Shown here: positions 36,402-45,342 of the stretch, in pieces | Numbering within the stretch: position 1 is the stretch's first letter | Layout of the letters: every line of letters starts with the position of its first letter | From: Bacteroidota bacterium | Lineage (GTDB): Bacteria > Bacteroidota > Bacteroidia > Sphingobacteriales > Sphingobacteriaceae | Reading direction: 5' to 3' | Assembly (NCBI GenBank): GCA_013289045.1 | Contig: JABDAU010000011.1 | Span: 1 to 62,408, forward strand | Length of the DNA stretch: 62,408 nucleotides | Notes under the pieces: generated by a model | What the model saw: only the letters and a program-made list of their open reading frames with translations | Told to the model about the DNA's origin: nothing | The model's database searches: none | Position numbers and translations under genes: made by a program

Positions 36402-36945
36402 TTGTCTGGTCGCTTTTTACTTCGTTAAATCGCTCTATTACGCTCAGCTGGCGGTTCAGCACATCCAGTTGTACCTGCAAAGTCCGGATCATTTCGCGCA
36501 GTACAAGCTCCTGGTTAGGGCTGTTTGCCAGCTCGGCGTTTAGTTTTTTATAGGTCGAATCCATTTTGGATATTTCACCGCTGAATTCTTTATACAGTTC
36601 AGGATCGGTTTGGGCCACTTTTTTCAGCTCAACACGTTTGCTTTCTACCAATGAGGCATATTGCATCTGCTGTTTTGCATATTCGGGGTTGATTGCAGCA
36701 AGATCAACCTGCCGGTGTTCAACGCTTCTGAAAAATATTACAAACCCCAATCCCATAAATACCACTATAGATGCGGCAACCCGCAGCACAAAACCTAATG
36801 AAAAGGTTTTGGCCTCACGCTTTTTTGGCGCCGGCTCCTCATCGGGCAGTTGCATTTCTATTTTGCCCCACAGGCCGGCCCGTGGTTCCAGGTCGTCAAA
36901 TTCTTCCCTGTTTGCTTTAATGAAATCTTCCAATCTCTTGCTCAT
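36382..36945 (-). CDS. putative anti-sigma factor
   Basis: 187 residues. A cytosolic N-terminal part (FIKANREEFDDLEPRAGLW) is followed by one membrane span (VLRVAASIVVFMGLGFVIFF, ~70-90) and a long periplasmic coiled coil (~115-175). The topology and the stop/start overlap (TAATG) with the sigma gene support an anti-sigma role, although no zinc motif is present. Confidence 0.75.
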   Translation of the reverse strand: MSKRLEDFIKANREEFDDLEPRAGLWGKIEMQLPDEEPAPKKREAKTFSLGFVLRVAASIVVFMGLGFVIFFRSVEHRQVDLAAINPEYAKQQMQYASLVESKRVELKKVAQTDPELYKEFSGEISKMDSTYKKLNAELANSPNQELVLREMIRTLQVQLDVLNRQLSVIERFNEVKSDQTNESKNI

Positions 36946-37502
36946 TATGCTATCCCTCTTCCTTTTAAAATGTCCATTAATTTCCTTTTTGCCCTCAAAA
37001 ACTGCGTTCTCGAGGTGTTTTCTGATATATCCAATATCTGCCCGATCTCCTCATGGTCGTAACCTTCCAGCAAATACAGCGAAAGCACCACGCGGTAACC
37101 TTCGGGCAGCAGCTTCATAGCGTCCTTTACCTGCGCCACTTTTAGTGTTACTTCCTCGTCGTCTTCAGCCTCTTCGTCAGGTATGTTTTCCAACTGATCG
37201 TGCTCCAGCGCTACCATATCCATTTTGCGTTTGCGCAATAGATTAATAGAGCGGTTAACAACAATCTGTTTCAGCCAAAGCCCGAATGTGGTCTCCTGCC
37301 TGAAATCCTTTACCTTATTAAAAGCATCCAAAAACGCTTCCTGCAAAACATCTTCCGCCTCGGCAATATCGCCCACTATCCTGAAGGCAACATTTAGCAT
37401 CGCCTTTGAATATAACTTGTAGAGCTCGTAACAGGCCTTTTTGCTGCCCTGTTTGCAAGCAACTACCAGATCGTAGTGTTTATCGATGTATACGGTTTCC
37501 AA
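36945..37502 (-). CDS. ECF-type RNA polymerase sigma factor
   Basis: 185 residues. Region 2 (ACYELYKLYSKAMLNVAFRI, EDVLQEAFLDAF) and region 4 (LPEGYRVVLSLYLLEGYDHEEIGQIL, then a HTH) are both present, joined by an acidic linker (PDEEAEDDEE). First gene of an operon with the anti-sigma and DUF4097-like genes; it probably drives its own operon in response to envelope signals. Confidence 0.94.
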   Translation of the reverse strand: METVYIDKHYDLVVACKQGSKKACYELYKLYSKAMLNVAFRIVGDIAEAEDVLQEAFLDAFNKVKDFRQETTFGLWLKQIVVNRSINLLRKRKMDMVALEHDQLENIPDEEAEDDEEVTLKVAQVKDAMKLLPEGYRVVLSLYLLEGYDHEEIGQILDISENTSRTQFLRAKRKLMDILKGRGIA

Positions 37503-37579
37503 TTTTTGCAGCTTTCAGGTAATAAGACACAGCGTTTTTCGGGACGTTGCATGAAGGTAGGATTTTTTTACTTTCCAAC

Positions 37580-37635
37580 CCATGGCTGTGTCCTCACAGC
37601 CATGGTTAAGAAGTTGTTTGTGAGACACAAACAAC
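37580..37635. repeat. two adjacent perfect hairpins
   Basis: CCATGGCTGTG/CACAGCCATGG with a 4-base loop and GTTGTTTGTG/CACAAACAAC with a 3-base loop. Same paired-hairpin design as 33759-33812. Confidence 0.75.
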
Positions 37636-37686
37636 GGGTAAGGTTATATAAGGTGGAAAATCTTCAAATTATAGGTGCAAAATAAG

Positions 37687-37790
37687 GGCGTTGCCGCAGC
37701 CTGCGCTGAGGCCCTCGAAGCGGCCGGGCTGTTCGCTCATACTGCGCAGGCCTTAGCCACAAGGCAGGTATCCGCTGCCATCCCTAACGC
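37687..37790. repeat. GGCGTTGCC...CTAACGC dispersed repeat, copy 2
   Basis: Shares the start, ACTGCGC-AGGCCTTAGCCAC and the CTAACGC end with 30855-30938; the middle differs. Confidence 0.75.
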
Positions 37791-37849
37791 AAATTATCTG
37801 AACCATGATTAAACTGATTTAAGGATTTCCGTGATGCCTACTGGTCAAA

Positions 37850-38383
37850 CTAACACGTAGCCAGGAATTCATCTATCACTTCCACCGCTTCATCATACCT
37901 CCCCTGTTCCGAACCCGATATCACCACATAATTTGCATTCAGCGCCTTCAGCTCTTTATGCCAAACGTCCATAAAATGCTCGCGCATGTGCGGAAAATCG
38001 CGCAGCGGATCCTCTTCCCATGGCAGGTCGATATTCAGCAGCAGGTACAGGTCGTAGGGGTGTTTGGGCAACTCGTCCAAAACCTCCTGCGGTGAGCTTC
38101 CAAAAGTATAATCGCTCCAGATCTTTACGGTGATGAAGGTGGTATCGCAAATAAGCAGCTTATTGGCTTTGGGCAAATATTCTTCTTCCAGCTCCAGTTG
38201 ACCGTAAAACATATTGATCTCGTCCTGCCAGGTGCAGGGCTCGGTAAGCTTTTCGCAATAGCTGCGCGCAAATTCGGGCACCCAAACGGTATGATAATGC
38301 TCCGCTAAATAAGCCGACATGGTGGATTTACCCGTCGATTCAGGCCCGACTATGGCTATTTTAATGATGTGATCTGCTGTCAT
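37850..38383 (-). CDS. NadR-like P-loop kinase (probable nicotinamide riboside kinase)
   Basis: 177 residues. IKIAIVGPESTGKSTMSAYL is the NadR-type Walker A. The rest (VPEFARSYCEK, LLICDTTFITVKIW, YDLYLLLNIDLPWEEDPLRD) matches the C-terminal kinase domain of NadR. It would phosphorylate nicotinamide riboside; a PnuC transporter for that substrate lies at the right edge of the window. ATGA overlap with the M28 peptidase gene, which is unrelated in function. Confidence 0.82.
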   Translation of the reverse strand: MTADHIIKIAIVGPESTGKSTMSAYLAEHYHTVWVPEFARSYCEKLTEPCTWQDEINMFYGQLELEEEYLPKANKLLICDTTFITVKIWSDYTFGSSPQEVLDELPKHPYDLYLLLNIDLPWEEDPLRDFPHMREHFMDVWHKELKALNANYVVISGSEQGRYDEAVEVIDEFLATC

Positions 38384-39678
38384 CTTTCCAGTTTTGGAAC
38401 ACGTGTGGGCGTATCTTTACCCGAAATGATCGAGCCTGAGCTCAATGCTATCGCACGGATGGTTGCCACAATGTTATCTACATCCAGCGTCTGCAATTCA
38501 TCGCCTACGGTGTGATAAAGGGAATCTATGTCGATCTGGTCGGTGGAAATGGTATGTGCCGGTACGCCCACTTTGGCAAGCGATGCGTTATCACTCCGAT
38601 AGAAAAGATCCTGTGCCGGGTATGGATCGGGATAGAATTTAAATGGCGTGCCTTCCAAATTCCTCTGCAATATCGGGCCAAAATCAGAACGGTTGAAACC
38701 CGTAATAAAGGCGCTGTTCTGCCCAAATTTTGATGGTTTGCCTATCATTTCAATATTGAACATCGCCACCACTTTATCCGGGTTAACGGTTGTTGCAAAA
38801 TGCTGTGAGCCTAATTCGCCAATTTCTTCCCCGGTGAAAGCCACAAATACCAGCGTACGGGCATTGTTATTTATCTTTTTGAAGTATTTAGCTAATGTAA
38901 TAACCGCTGTTGTGCCTGATGCATCATCATCCGCCCCATTAGCAATGCTATCACCTTTAACTGCCGGCAATATGCCTAAATGATCATAATGGCCGCCATA
39001 AACTACGTATTCATCGGCGCGCGTTTTGCCGGGGATCATTCCCACGATATTAAAAGCGGGCAATTCTTTAGTTTCGGCAATGCCATCTACCTTAAAAGTT
39101 TTTACATCATCAAATTTACCCATCACAATCACTATCGGCGGGTTTCCGAGGCTTGGCTTCACGGTAACTTTGCCCATGATGGCATTGGCATGAAGATGCC
39201 CGAAATACTCTGCAAATGAATTGTCCATCAAAATCAAATGCTTTTTATGGTCGGAAACAAAACCGCGGTACACAACGCGGAAGTTTGCATCTTTACTGAT
39301 CACGTTAACCTCCACGCCGCTGTCCTGCGTCCAGTTAAAGGATTCGCCCGAAATGGCGCAAACGCTTTCAGCAGCAATTGGCTGACCGTTAATGCTGCAG
39401 CTCAGACTTGTTGTTTTGCTACGGAAAAGGGTAAGATTTTGCCGGTAACCATCATTGCCGCTCATGGGCACCAGTCCTATCTTTTTGTATTGCTTTTCGA
39501 TAAACTGCGCTGCCCTTTCAATACCCGGCGTAAATGTGCCGCGCCCCTCCATTTTGTCAGACGAAAGCGTTTTAATGACTTTATAAACATACTTCCGCTT
39601 GATCAGTTTATTAACGTCCTGGCTAAACGCGCTGCAGGCGGCAAGTATAAAGGCAGATGCCAATACTATCTTTTTCAT
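38380..39678 (-). CDS. exported M28-family zinc aminopeptidase
   Basis: 432 residues. The signal peptide reads MKKIVLASAFILAACSAFSQ; LAAC could also be a lipobox. Zinc ligands are in YGGHYDHLG, GADDDASGT and TGEEIG, and near DNASLAKVGVPAHTIS. It removes N-terminal residues from peptides in the periplasm or outside. Translationally coupled to the NadR-like gene and 2 bases from the M61 peptidase gene: one operon of M61, M28 and the kinase. Confidence 0.92.
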   Translation of the reverse strand: MKKIVLASAFILAACSAFSQDVNKLIKRKYVYKVIKTLSSDKMEGRGTFTPGIERAAQFIEKQYKKIGLVPMSGNDGYRQNLTLFRSKTTSLSCSINGQPIAAESVCAISGESFNWTQDSGVEVNVISKDANFRVVYRGFVSDHKKHLILMDNSFAEYFGHLHANAIMGKVTVKPSLGNPPIVIVMGKFDDVKTFKVDGIAETKELPAFNIVGMIPGKTRADEYVVYGGHYDHLGILPAVKGDSIANGADDDASGTTAVITLAKYFKKINNNARTLVFVAFTGEEIGELGSQHFATTVNPDKVVAMFNIEMIGKPSKFGQNSAFITGFNRSDFGPILQRNLEGTPFKFYPDPYPAQDLFYRSDNASLAKVGVPAHTISTDQIDIDSLYHTVGDELQTLDVDNIVATIRAIALSSGSIISGKDTPTRVPKLER

Positions 39679-39680
39679 AC

Positions 39681-41552
39681 TTATTTAACTTTTGATGATA
39701 GCCATTTATTCCTGAAATCCATTTGTTCCTGGCTGGGCTGTTTGCCGGTTTTCTCAAGCGTCACCACTTCCAGTTCGGGCGATTCTTCCAGTGTAAGAGT
39801 TGTTTCATGTATGCCTGTGCGGTTTTTGTAACTTACAACCATCTTATCGCCGATATTTTTAGCTGCTACTATCGCAGACAGATCCTGTATCGATTTGATA
39901 TCTTTTCCATCGGCTTTAGTTACGAGGTCGCCTGCATCAAGCCCGGCTTTATACAACGGCGTACCGATCATAGTACCACCTTGTATCAACCAGCCATCGT
40001 TATTTGTAGCACCCATTCCTCCGCGACCTCTGCGCCCGCCGTACAGCGGCCCTGCCCAGGCTTTGCCCGGCGCAGCTTTTTGCATCACCAACCCTGCTTT
40101 TGCCAGCAACGCGGCATAATCATTCTTGTCGGTACCGTAAATGTATTTTCTAAAGAAGTCGTCGGCAAACTTGGGGTTGTTGGTGAGTTTGGCCAATACT
40201 TTTTGCAGGTCGGCAATAACATACGGGTGCTGCACTTTGCCCAATGCCAGCCATACGGCGCGCATATAATCGTCCAGCGTAAGGTTGTAATCGCTGCGCA
40301 GGCGCAAATCGAGCGCCAGGGCTGTTGCACCGCCATAAGTATAGTAGCTGGTGAACATGTTTTCCATGTTTGTTTGGTCGTTAAATATGCCTGCATCGGC
40401 AAATACAGCATAGCGGCTCATCTGTGTTTCAGGATATTTGGCCGCGCCCGGTGTATTTAAAATTTGGTTGATCAGCTGGCCGCTGATGGTTTGGCAATAT
40501 TCATCAACTGTATGGAAACCGGCACGCTCCAGCAGCAATTCACCATAATATTGGGTAAAGCCTTCGGCAAACCAAAGCTCGCTGGTCATATCAGCATGTT
40601 CAAAATTGAAGGGTTCTAATGATTTCGGCCTGATGCGTTTTACATTCCAGCTATGAAAATATTCATGCGCAAATGTGCTCAGCGCCCTTGTTTCGTTGCC
40701 CTCTATCTTATCAAAAGTTTGAACGATGCAAGTCGAATTGCGATGCTCCATGCCATCTCCCGAGTTGGTTGGATAGATATCATCTATAAAAGTATATTCG
40801 CCATAATCATAGCTTGGTAATTCGCCGTAAACCGCTTTTTCTTCCAGCACTACCTTCTGCACCGATTTGGCAAAATTGTCAATTGCTGCCTGGCTATCGT
40901 CTGAATGCGCCACAAGGTTAATGATTTCTGTTTTGCCATCGGTATTCACCACTTTCCAGCTGCTTTCTTTAAAGTTAGATAGCTCGGTTGGGCTGTCCAT
41001 CAGGTATTGAAGGTTTGGGGCGCTATATACATTATCTCCGTCATGATGCAATTGCGTTGCAACCTTCCAGTTGTATTTATCAAGATCGTCGAACTCAACT
41101 TTTATCGCCCTGTCCTGCTGGTTTACGATCCACATAAATGCCGCCGGCATATTTAAGTGTGCGTGGCTTTCATCTATTGCAGCGTAAGTGCCATCTGTAT
41201 AATTAGCAAATAAGGTATAGCTTATTTTTACCGTCGCGGGGTGGTTTGCATCTACCAGCCACACATCGCCTTCTACCTGGGTAAGAGGGATCGGATTACC
41301 GTCGACATCGGTCGCCTTTACATTATATACGTTCTTGCCAAACTCATGCGTGGCATAGCGGCCGGCTGATGAGCGGCTCATACGCACCTTAAATTCGCCG
41401 CCGGGCGCCTGTGGTATAGTAAACAACACCTCCGCCTCGTGATGTGCGGCATTGGGGAATGACAGGGTATAAAACAATGACTTATCGGGCGTTTGCGCAA
41501 AGCAATTGAGCGCAAATACTATTGCAGTAAACAAAAGGGCGGGTCTTTTCAT
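39681..41552 (-). CDS. exported M61-family glycyl aminopeptidase with PDZ domain
   Basis: 623 residues: signal peptide (1-19), N-terminal beta domain, a gluzincin catalytic domain with FAHEYFHSWNVKRIRP and the downstream Glu in LWFAEGFTQYYG, and a C-terminal PDZ domain (~530-600; GTPLYKAGLDAGDLV). M61 enzymes prefer N-terminal Gly/Ala. It leads an operon with the M28 peptidase. Confidence 0.93.
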   Translation of the reverse strand: MKRPALLFTAIVFALNCFAQTPDKSLFYTLSFPNAAHHEAEVLFTIPQAPGGEFKVRMSRSSAGRYATHEFGKNVYNVKATDVDGNPIPLTQVEGDVWLVDANHPATVKISYTLFANYTDGTYAAIDESHAHLNMPAAFMWIVNQQDRAIKVEFDDLDKYNWKVATQLHHDGDNVYSAPNLQYLMDSPTELSNFKESSWKVVNTDGKTEIINLVAHSDDSQAAIDNFAKSVQKVVLEEKAVYGELPSYDYGEYTFIDDIYPTNSGDGMEHRNSTCIVQTFDKIEGNETRALSTFAHEYFHSWNVKRIRPKSLEPFNFEHADMTSELWFAEGFTQYYGELLLERAGFHTVDEYCQTISGQLINQILNTPGAAKYPETQMSRYAVFADAGIFNDQTNMENMFTSYYTYGGATALALDLRLRSDYNLTLDDYMRAVWLALGKVQHPYVIADLQKVLAKLTNNPKFADDFFRKYIYGTDKNDYAALLAKAGLVMQKAAPGKAWAGPLYGGRRGRGGMGATNNDGWLIQGGTMIGTPLYKAGLDAGDLVTKADGKDIKSIQDLSAIVAAKNIGDKMVVSYKNRTGIHETTLTLEESPELEVVTLEKTGKQPSQEQMDFRNKWLSSKVK

Positions 41553-41599
41553 AAATAATGAGTTTCAGCAGCGAAAAATACTATAAAAATGGGAGAATG

Positions 41600-41907
41600 T
41601 TATTGGATGGATTGTAATACGGCTGATACTTTTTCTTTCAATATCGGAAGATCGTCGATAATTACCTGCCAAACCAATTCAAAATCTACTCCAAAATATT
41701 CGTGAACAAGGTAAATTTTGATTTCGTTTCGGCTGTTATATAATTGGCAGCTTCTCCAATTATTTCTAATTGTTTGATGCTTGCGAAACGCATCATGGAA
41801 TTTGATAAAAAATCCTTTAAATCTGTATCGGAGATATATTTTTCGATCTCAGTAATTGCTTCAAGTATATGAATCAGTCGTTGACGATCACCTATCTTAC
41901 CTTTCAT
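41600..41907 (-). pseudogene. hepT-like (DUF86) toxin gene, disrupted near its active site
   Basis: The intact N-terminal frame (41907 down to 41686) gives 73 residues typical of HepT up to LEIIGEAANYI, then ends at a stop after TKSKFTLFTNILE. In the next frame the rest of a HepT reads on without a stop to 41600: YLVHEYFGVDFELVWQVIID...VSAVLQSIQ. The usual stretch with the catalytic Arg (R-x4-H) between the halves is missing; before the His there is K-x4-H. So a frameshift, probably with a small internal deletion, has destroyed the RNase. The start overlaps the nucleotidyltransferase gene by 11 bases. Confidence 0.75.
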
Positions 41908-42199
41908 AAATCAAAACTTTATCAGTTTCTATGAATGGTTTAATGTGATTAGATATCGCACGGGATGAGATAAGATCGACCTTCTTATGAAGAATATCCT
42001 GAAGGGCTTGCTGCATAGATATAAATCCAAGCCCGATATGTTTTGTATAATCAAGATCAACGAGTATGTCTACATCACTATCTTGCACAGCCTCATTTCT
42101 TGAGTATGAACCAAACAAATAAGCCTTTATTACCGGTTGGTTGGTAAAATATTGCTTTATGATTTGTATGTCACTGGCTGTTAGCTGCATGATAAACAA
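41897..42199 (-). CDS. MntA-like nucleotidyltransferase (antitoxin type)
   Basis: 100 residues, possibly starting at the fourth-residue Met (MQLTASDIQ). LFGSYSRNEAVQDSDVDILVD is the GS-x10-DxD motif of minimal nucleotidyltransferases. In HepT/MntA modules this enzyme AMPylates the HEPN toxin. The partner hepT here is broken, so this antitoxin is probably an orphan. Confidence 0.85.
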   Translation of the reverse strand: MFIMQLTASDIQIIKQYFTNQPVIKAYLFGSYSRNEAVQDSDVDILVDLDYTKHIGLGFISMQQALQDILHKKVDLISSRAISNHIKPFIETDKVLIYER

Positions 42200-42285
42200 A
42201 AATAATAAATTAAAATGCGTTATCGATTGATCTTTGAGTTCAGCAGCAATCGCTTTTAAAAATTTGCTGTAATATAGCTGGTTTT

Positions 42286-42450
42286 AGTTCCCCTCTCGAC
42301 CGCGTGCCGCCTTAGCTTTAGCGGTGGCGCAGAGGGGGTGCGTTGGAAAATGTGCGGCTGCAGGGGTGTGTTATAGCAAAGCAGTTAGGATTGCATAGTT
42401 CATAAACACACCCCTGCCATCGCGCAAGGCTTACACACCCCCTCTCTCGA
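42286..42450. repeat. ~165-base palindromic element (GCAGGGGTGTGTT family)
   Basis: GCAGGGGTGTGTT and AACACACCCCTGC inner arms, with CCCCTCTC and GAGGGGGT outer arms plus an inserted GCCGCCTTAGC...GGTGGCGC block. Close relative of 19016-19141. Confidence 0.8.
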
Positions 42451-42542
42451 GTTTAAGTTAAACCATAAAATAAAAAAAATCGTAATGTCATCTAACGGTT
42501 AATGATAAAATCCAAGCGGCCGGTTGTTAATTTATAATCCAT

Positions 42543-42700
42543 GAAACGTTCCTACGGAACGTAGGACTCATTTCATACGCATTTCTACCCACCAGACGTC
42601 CCTACGGGGCGTGGCTTGCAGGTTATACGTCCCGTAGGGACGTCTGGTGGGTAGAAAAACGATTAATATTTACAATTGTGTTCCGTAGGAACACCTGGTG
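42543..42700. repeat. nest of REP-like palindromes on CCnTACGGnnCGT
   Basis: ACGTTCCTACGGAACGT (42546-42562), then 31-base arms (42582-42612 and 42627-42657) with one mismatch carrying CCAGACGTCCCTACGG, then GTGTTCCGTAGGAACAC (~42679-42695). Each contains a TACGG/CCGTA core. This resembles REP/REPIN sequences moved by RAYT-type transposases elsewhere. Confidence 0.8.
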
Positions 42701-42955
42701 AAATAGTCAACTATACCAGCCATACAATTTTATGGGTTAACTTAAACTTGAGAGAGGGGATCTTTAAACAACTCGCTTTAAAAGCGATTGCCTGTTGAGT
42801 TGTAAAATTTCGCGAAACTCTCAAAGTGAAATGACAAAGAGTGTTGTCACACTGAAGCCCTCGAAGTGTCGTGCGCAATGGCCTTTACGGATTATGTCAT
42901 GGGTAGTTCAGATATAAAGCAATTACATTGACAAGTAATAATTTATATTTGATCT

Positions 42956-44710
42956 ATGCTGACCATCAAAAAGCTCCTAATCGCATTCCTTGCATTCTGC
43001 ATTTCCGCACAGGCTAAAGCCCAGCTTACACCGTTCGAATTAAGTAAGGACAAAAACTATACGGCCACCTATGCCGAGGTGATCAGTTATTACCAAAAGC
43101 TGAACAAGCTTTACCCGCAGCAAATGCACCTGTTCAATTATGGCATGACGGATGTTGGCAAACCGCTTACGCTGATAGTGTTATCGCGCGATAAGGTTTT
43201 TGACCCGGCACTCATCAAAAAGCAAAACAAGCGGGTACTGCTCATCAACAACGGTATCCATCCCGGCGAGCCGGAAGGTATTGATGCCAGCATGATGCTT
43301 TGCCGCGATTTGCTTAAGGGCAACAAACTGCCAAAAGATGTGGTACTCTGTTTTATAGCGCTTTACAATATCGATGGCAGCCTTAACCGTGGCGTGTCGC
43401 GGCCAAATCAAAATGGCCCGCGGGCATATGGTTTCAGGGGCAATTACCGTAACCTCGACCTTAACCGCGATTTCATTAAGGCCGATAGCCGCAACGCCTT
43501 AGCTTTTATGCAAATACTGAATACCTGGCAGCCGGAAGTCTTTTTGGATAACCACACCAGCGACGGCGCCGATTACCAGTACGTGATGACGCTGATAGAA
43601 ACGCAAAAGGATAAGCAAAACCCTATACTGGCGAATTACACTTCCAAAACCTTATCGCTGGAATTATACCGCCGGATGAAAAAGGACGGTTACGAAATGA
43701 CGCCTTATGTAGAAAGCGAAGAAACATCGCCGGACTCGGGCATCGTTGCGTTTTTAGAGACACCGCGATTTGCTACCGGTTACACTTCGCAGCATAATAT
43801 CATCAGCTATATTACCGAAACGCATATGCTGAAATCGTTTGATAAACGCCTGTACTCCACTTATGATTTTATGGTGGACCTGATGGACATTTGCCAGCGC
43901 GATCATGAACTGATAGGCGAGTTGAAACATAAGGCGGACGAACAGGTAGCGCACCAAAAAACGTTTGCTTTGAATTGGGATGTAGATATGTCGCGGGTAG
44001 ATACGTTACTGTTTAAAGGATATACCGCCGGTTATAAAACCAGCGAAGTAAGCGGGTTAAAGCGTTTGTATTATGACGAAAGCAAGCCATACACCAAACC
44101 GATAAAATATTACGACAATTATAAAGTTACCGCTTCTGCCGATAAGCCGATAGCCTATATCATCCCGCAGGCCTGGGGTAAAGTCATTGATCTGTTTAAA
44201 CTGAACAAGGTTACCATGCACCGTTTAACGCATGACACTACTTTGGATATGCAGATGTATTATATCGGCGATTTTAAAACTGCCCCGCGGCCATATGAGG
44301 GCAATTACCTGCACAGCGATGTGCACCTCACCCCGGTAAATATGCCGGTGAAGTTTTATGAAGGCGATTACGTGGTTTATCCCGATCAGTCCCTGAACCG
44401 CTATATTGTGGAAACGCTGGAACCGCAGGGCGTGGACTCGTTTTTTGCATGGAACTTTTTTGATTCGGTATTGGGTGAAAAAGAATATTACTCCGATTAT
44501 GTGTTTGAGGATATCGCCGCCAAATTATTGAAAGATAACCCCGACCTGCGCAAAAAACTGGATGACGCCAAAGCAAAAGATCCAAAGCTTGCCGGCAGTA
44601 CATCAGCGCAATTGAATTTTGTATATCGCAATTCGCCGTATTTCGAAAAAACATATCTTCGCTACCCGGTAGGCCGCTTAATGGCCAACACTAAACTCGA
44701 CTTAAACTAA
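42956..44710 (+). CDS. exported M14-family zinc carboxypeptidase
   Basis: 584 residues with a signal peptide (MLTIKKLLIAFLAFCISAQA, cleavage after KAQ). Zinc ligands are in NNGIHPGEPEG (His, Glu) and LDNHTSDGADYQ (His); GYTSQHNIISYITETHML supplies the catalytic-region Glu. A C-terminal beta-rich part follows from ~380. A TATATTTG -7 box lies at 42944-42951, unusually close to the ATG. Its stop overlaps the rhomboid start (TAATG). Confidence 0.9.
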   Translation: MLTIKKLLIAFLAFCISAQAKAQLTPFELSKDKNYTATYAEVISYYQKLNKLYPQQMHLFNYGMTDVGKPLTLIVLSRDKVFDPALIKKQNKRVLLINNGIHPGEPEGIDASMMLCRDLLKGNKLPKDVVLCFIALYNIDGSLNRGVSRPNQNGPRAYGFRGNYRNLDLNRDFIKADSRNALAFMQILNTWQPEVFLDNHTSDGADYQYVMTLIETQKDKQNPILANYTSKTLSLELYRRMKKDGYEMTPYVESEETSPDSGIVAFLETPRFATGYTSQHNIISYITETHMLKSFDKRLYSTYDFMVDLMDICQRDHELIGELKHKADEQVAHQKTFALNWDVDMSRVDTLLFKGYTAGYKTSEVSGLKRLYYDESKPYTKPIKYYDNYKVTASADKPIAYIIPQAWGKVIDLFKLNKVTMHRLTHDTTLDMQMYYIGDFKTAPRPYEGNYLHSDVHLTPVNMPVKFYEGDYVVYPDQSLNRYIVETLEPQGVDSFFAWNFFDSVLGEKEYYSDYVFEDIAAKLLKDNPDLRKKLDDAKAKDPKLAGSTSAQLNFVYRNSPYFEKTYLRYPVGRLMANTKLDLN

Positions 44711-45342
44711 TGCAAGAATATTTGATACAGGCCCCTGTAGCGTCGCTCATCATGGCCATTACCATCGGGGCTTCGCTGTTTGCCTTCTACAACGAAAAAT
44801 ATTATAACAAGTGGATGCTGCATCCCTACTATGTAGCTAAGGGCGAGGACATTTACACCTATTTTACCAGCGCACTGATACATGCAGATTGGATGCACTT
44901 GATATTCAATATGTTCTCGTATTTCTTTTTTGCATTCATACTTGAAACTGCAATAGGGCACTGGCAATTCGGTTTGTTATATGTTGCAAGTATGGTGCTG
45001 AGCGACATCCCAACGGTTATCAAACACAAAAACAATCCGGGTTATCGTTGCCTGGGCGCGTCAGGGGCTGTGAGTGCCGTGGTTTTTAGTTATATATTGT
45101 TTTTCCCGACAAATACAATGCAGCTGATGATATTACCTATACCAATGCCGGCTTACATTTTTGGCATTTTGTATTTGGTTTATTGCCATTTCGCATCAAG
45201 GCATGCCCGCGATCATGTTAACCATGATGCGCACTTATTCGGTGCGATAACCGGTATTGTAATCACTGCAATTTTGCACCCGGGCATACTGGGTACATTT
45301 GTTAATACGATCAGCGCGGCAATTCAATCGCACTTTCACTGA
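44710..45342 (+). CDS. rhomboid-family intramembrane serine protease
   Basis: 210 residues with about six membrane spans. HADWMHLIFNMFS supplies the H...N oxyanion region, GASGAVSAV the catalytic Ser118, and HDAHLFGAITG the catalytic His175. It cleaves within or near membrane helices of unknown targets. Translationally coupled to the M14 peptidase gene. Confidence 0.92.
   Translation: MQEYLIQAPVASLIMAITIGASLFAFYNEKYYNKWMLHPYYVAKGEDIYTYFTSALIHADWMHLIFNMFSYFFFAFILETAIGHWQFGLLYVASMVLSDIPTVIKHKNNPGYRCLGASGAVSAVVFSYILFFPTNTMQLMILPIPMPAYIFGILYLVYCHFASRHARDHVNHDAHLFGAITGIVITAILHPGILGTFVNTISAAIQSHFH

Larger units (their letters stand above)
37503..37849. other. intergenic region with hairpins and a dispersed repeat
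   Basis: This holds the sigma promoter region, two perfect hairpins (37580-37605; 37613-37635) and a GGCGTTGCC...CTAACGC repeat (37687-37790) with a tail, CAAATTATCTGAACCATGATT, that recurs near 31010. No gene was seen. Confidence 0.7.
42200..42955. other. 756-base repeat-packed intergenic region
   Basis: No gene was seen. It contains the GCAGGGGTGTGTT palindrome (42286-42450), a nest of CCGTAGGGACG-type palindromes (42543-42700), a 32-base inverted pair enclosing that nest (42430-42462 with 42729-42761) and degraded relatives of other repeats up to ~42910. Confidence 0.75.

Noticed and set aside
39723..40460. A 245-codon open frame on the plus strand
   Set aside because: Antisense to the M61 peptidase; Cys/His/Arg-rich nonsense composition typical of a shadow frame.
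42200..42955. Possible small genes in the repeat-packed gap
   Set aside because: Every short frame crosses palindromic arms and none has a domain or ribosome-binding context.
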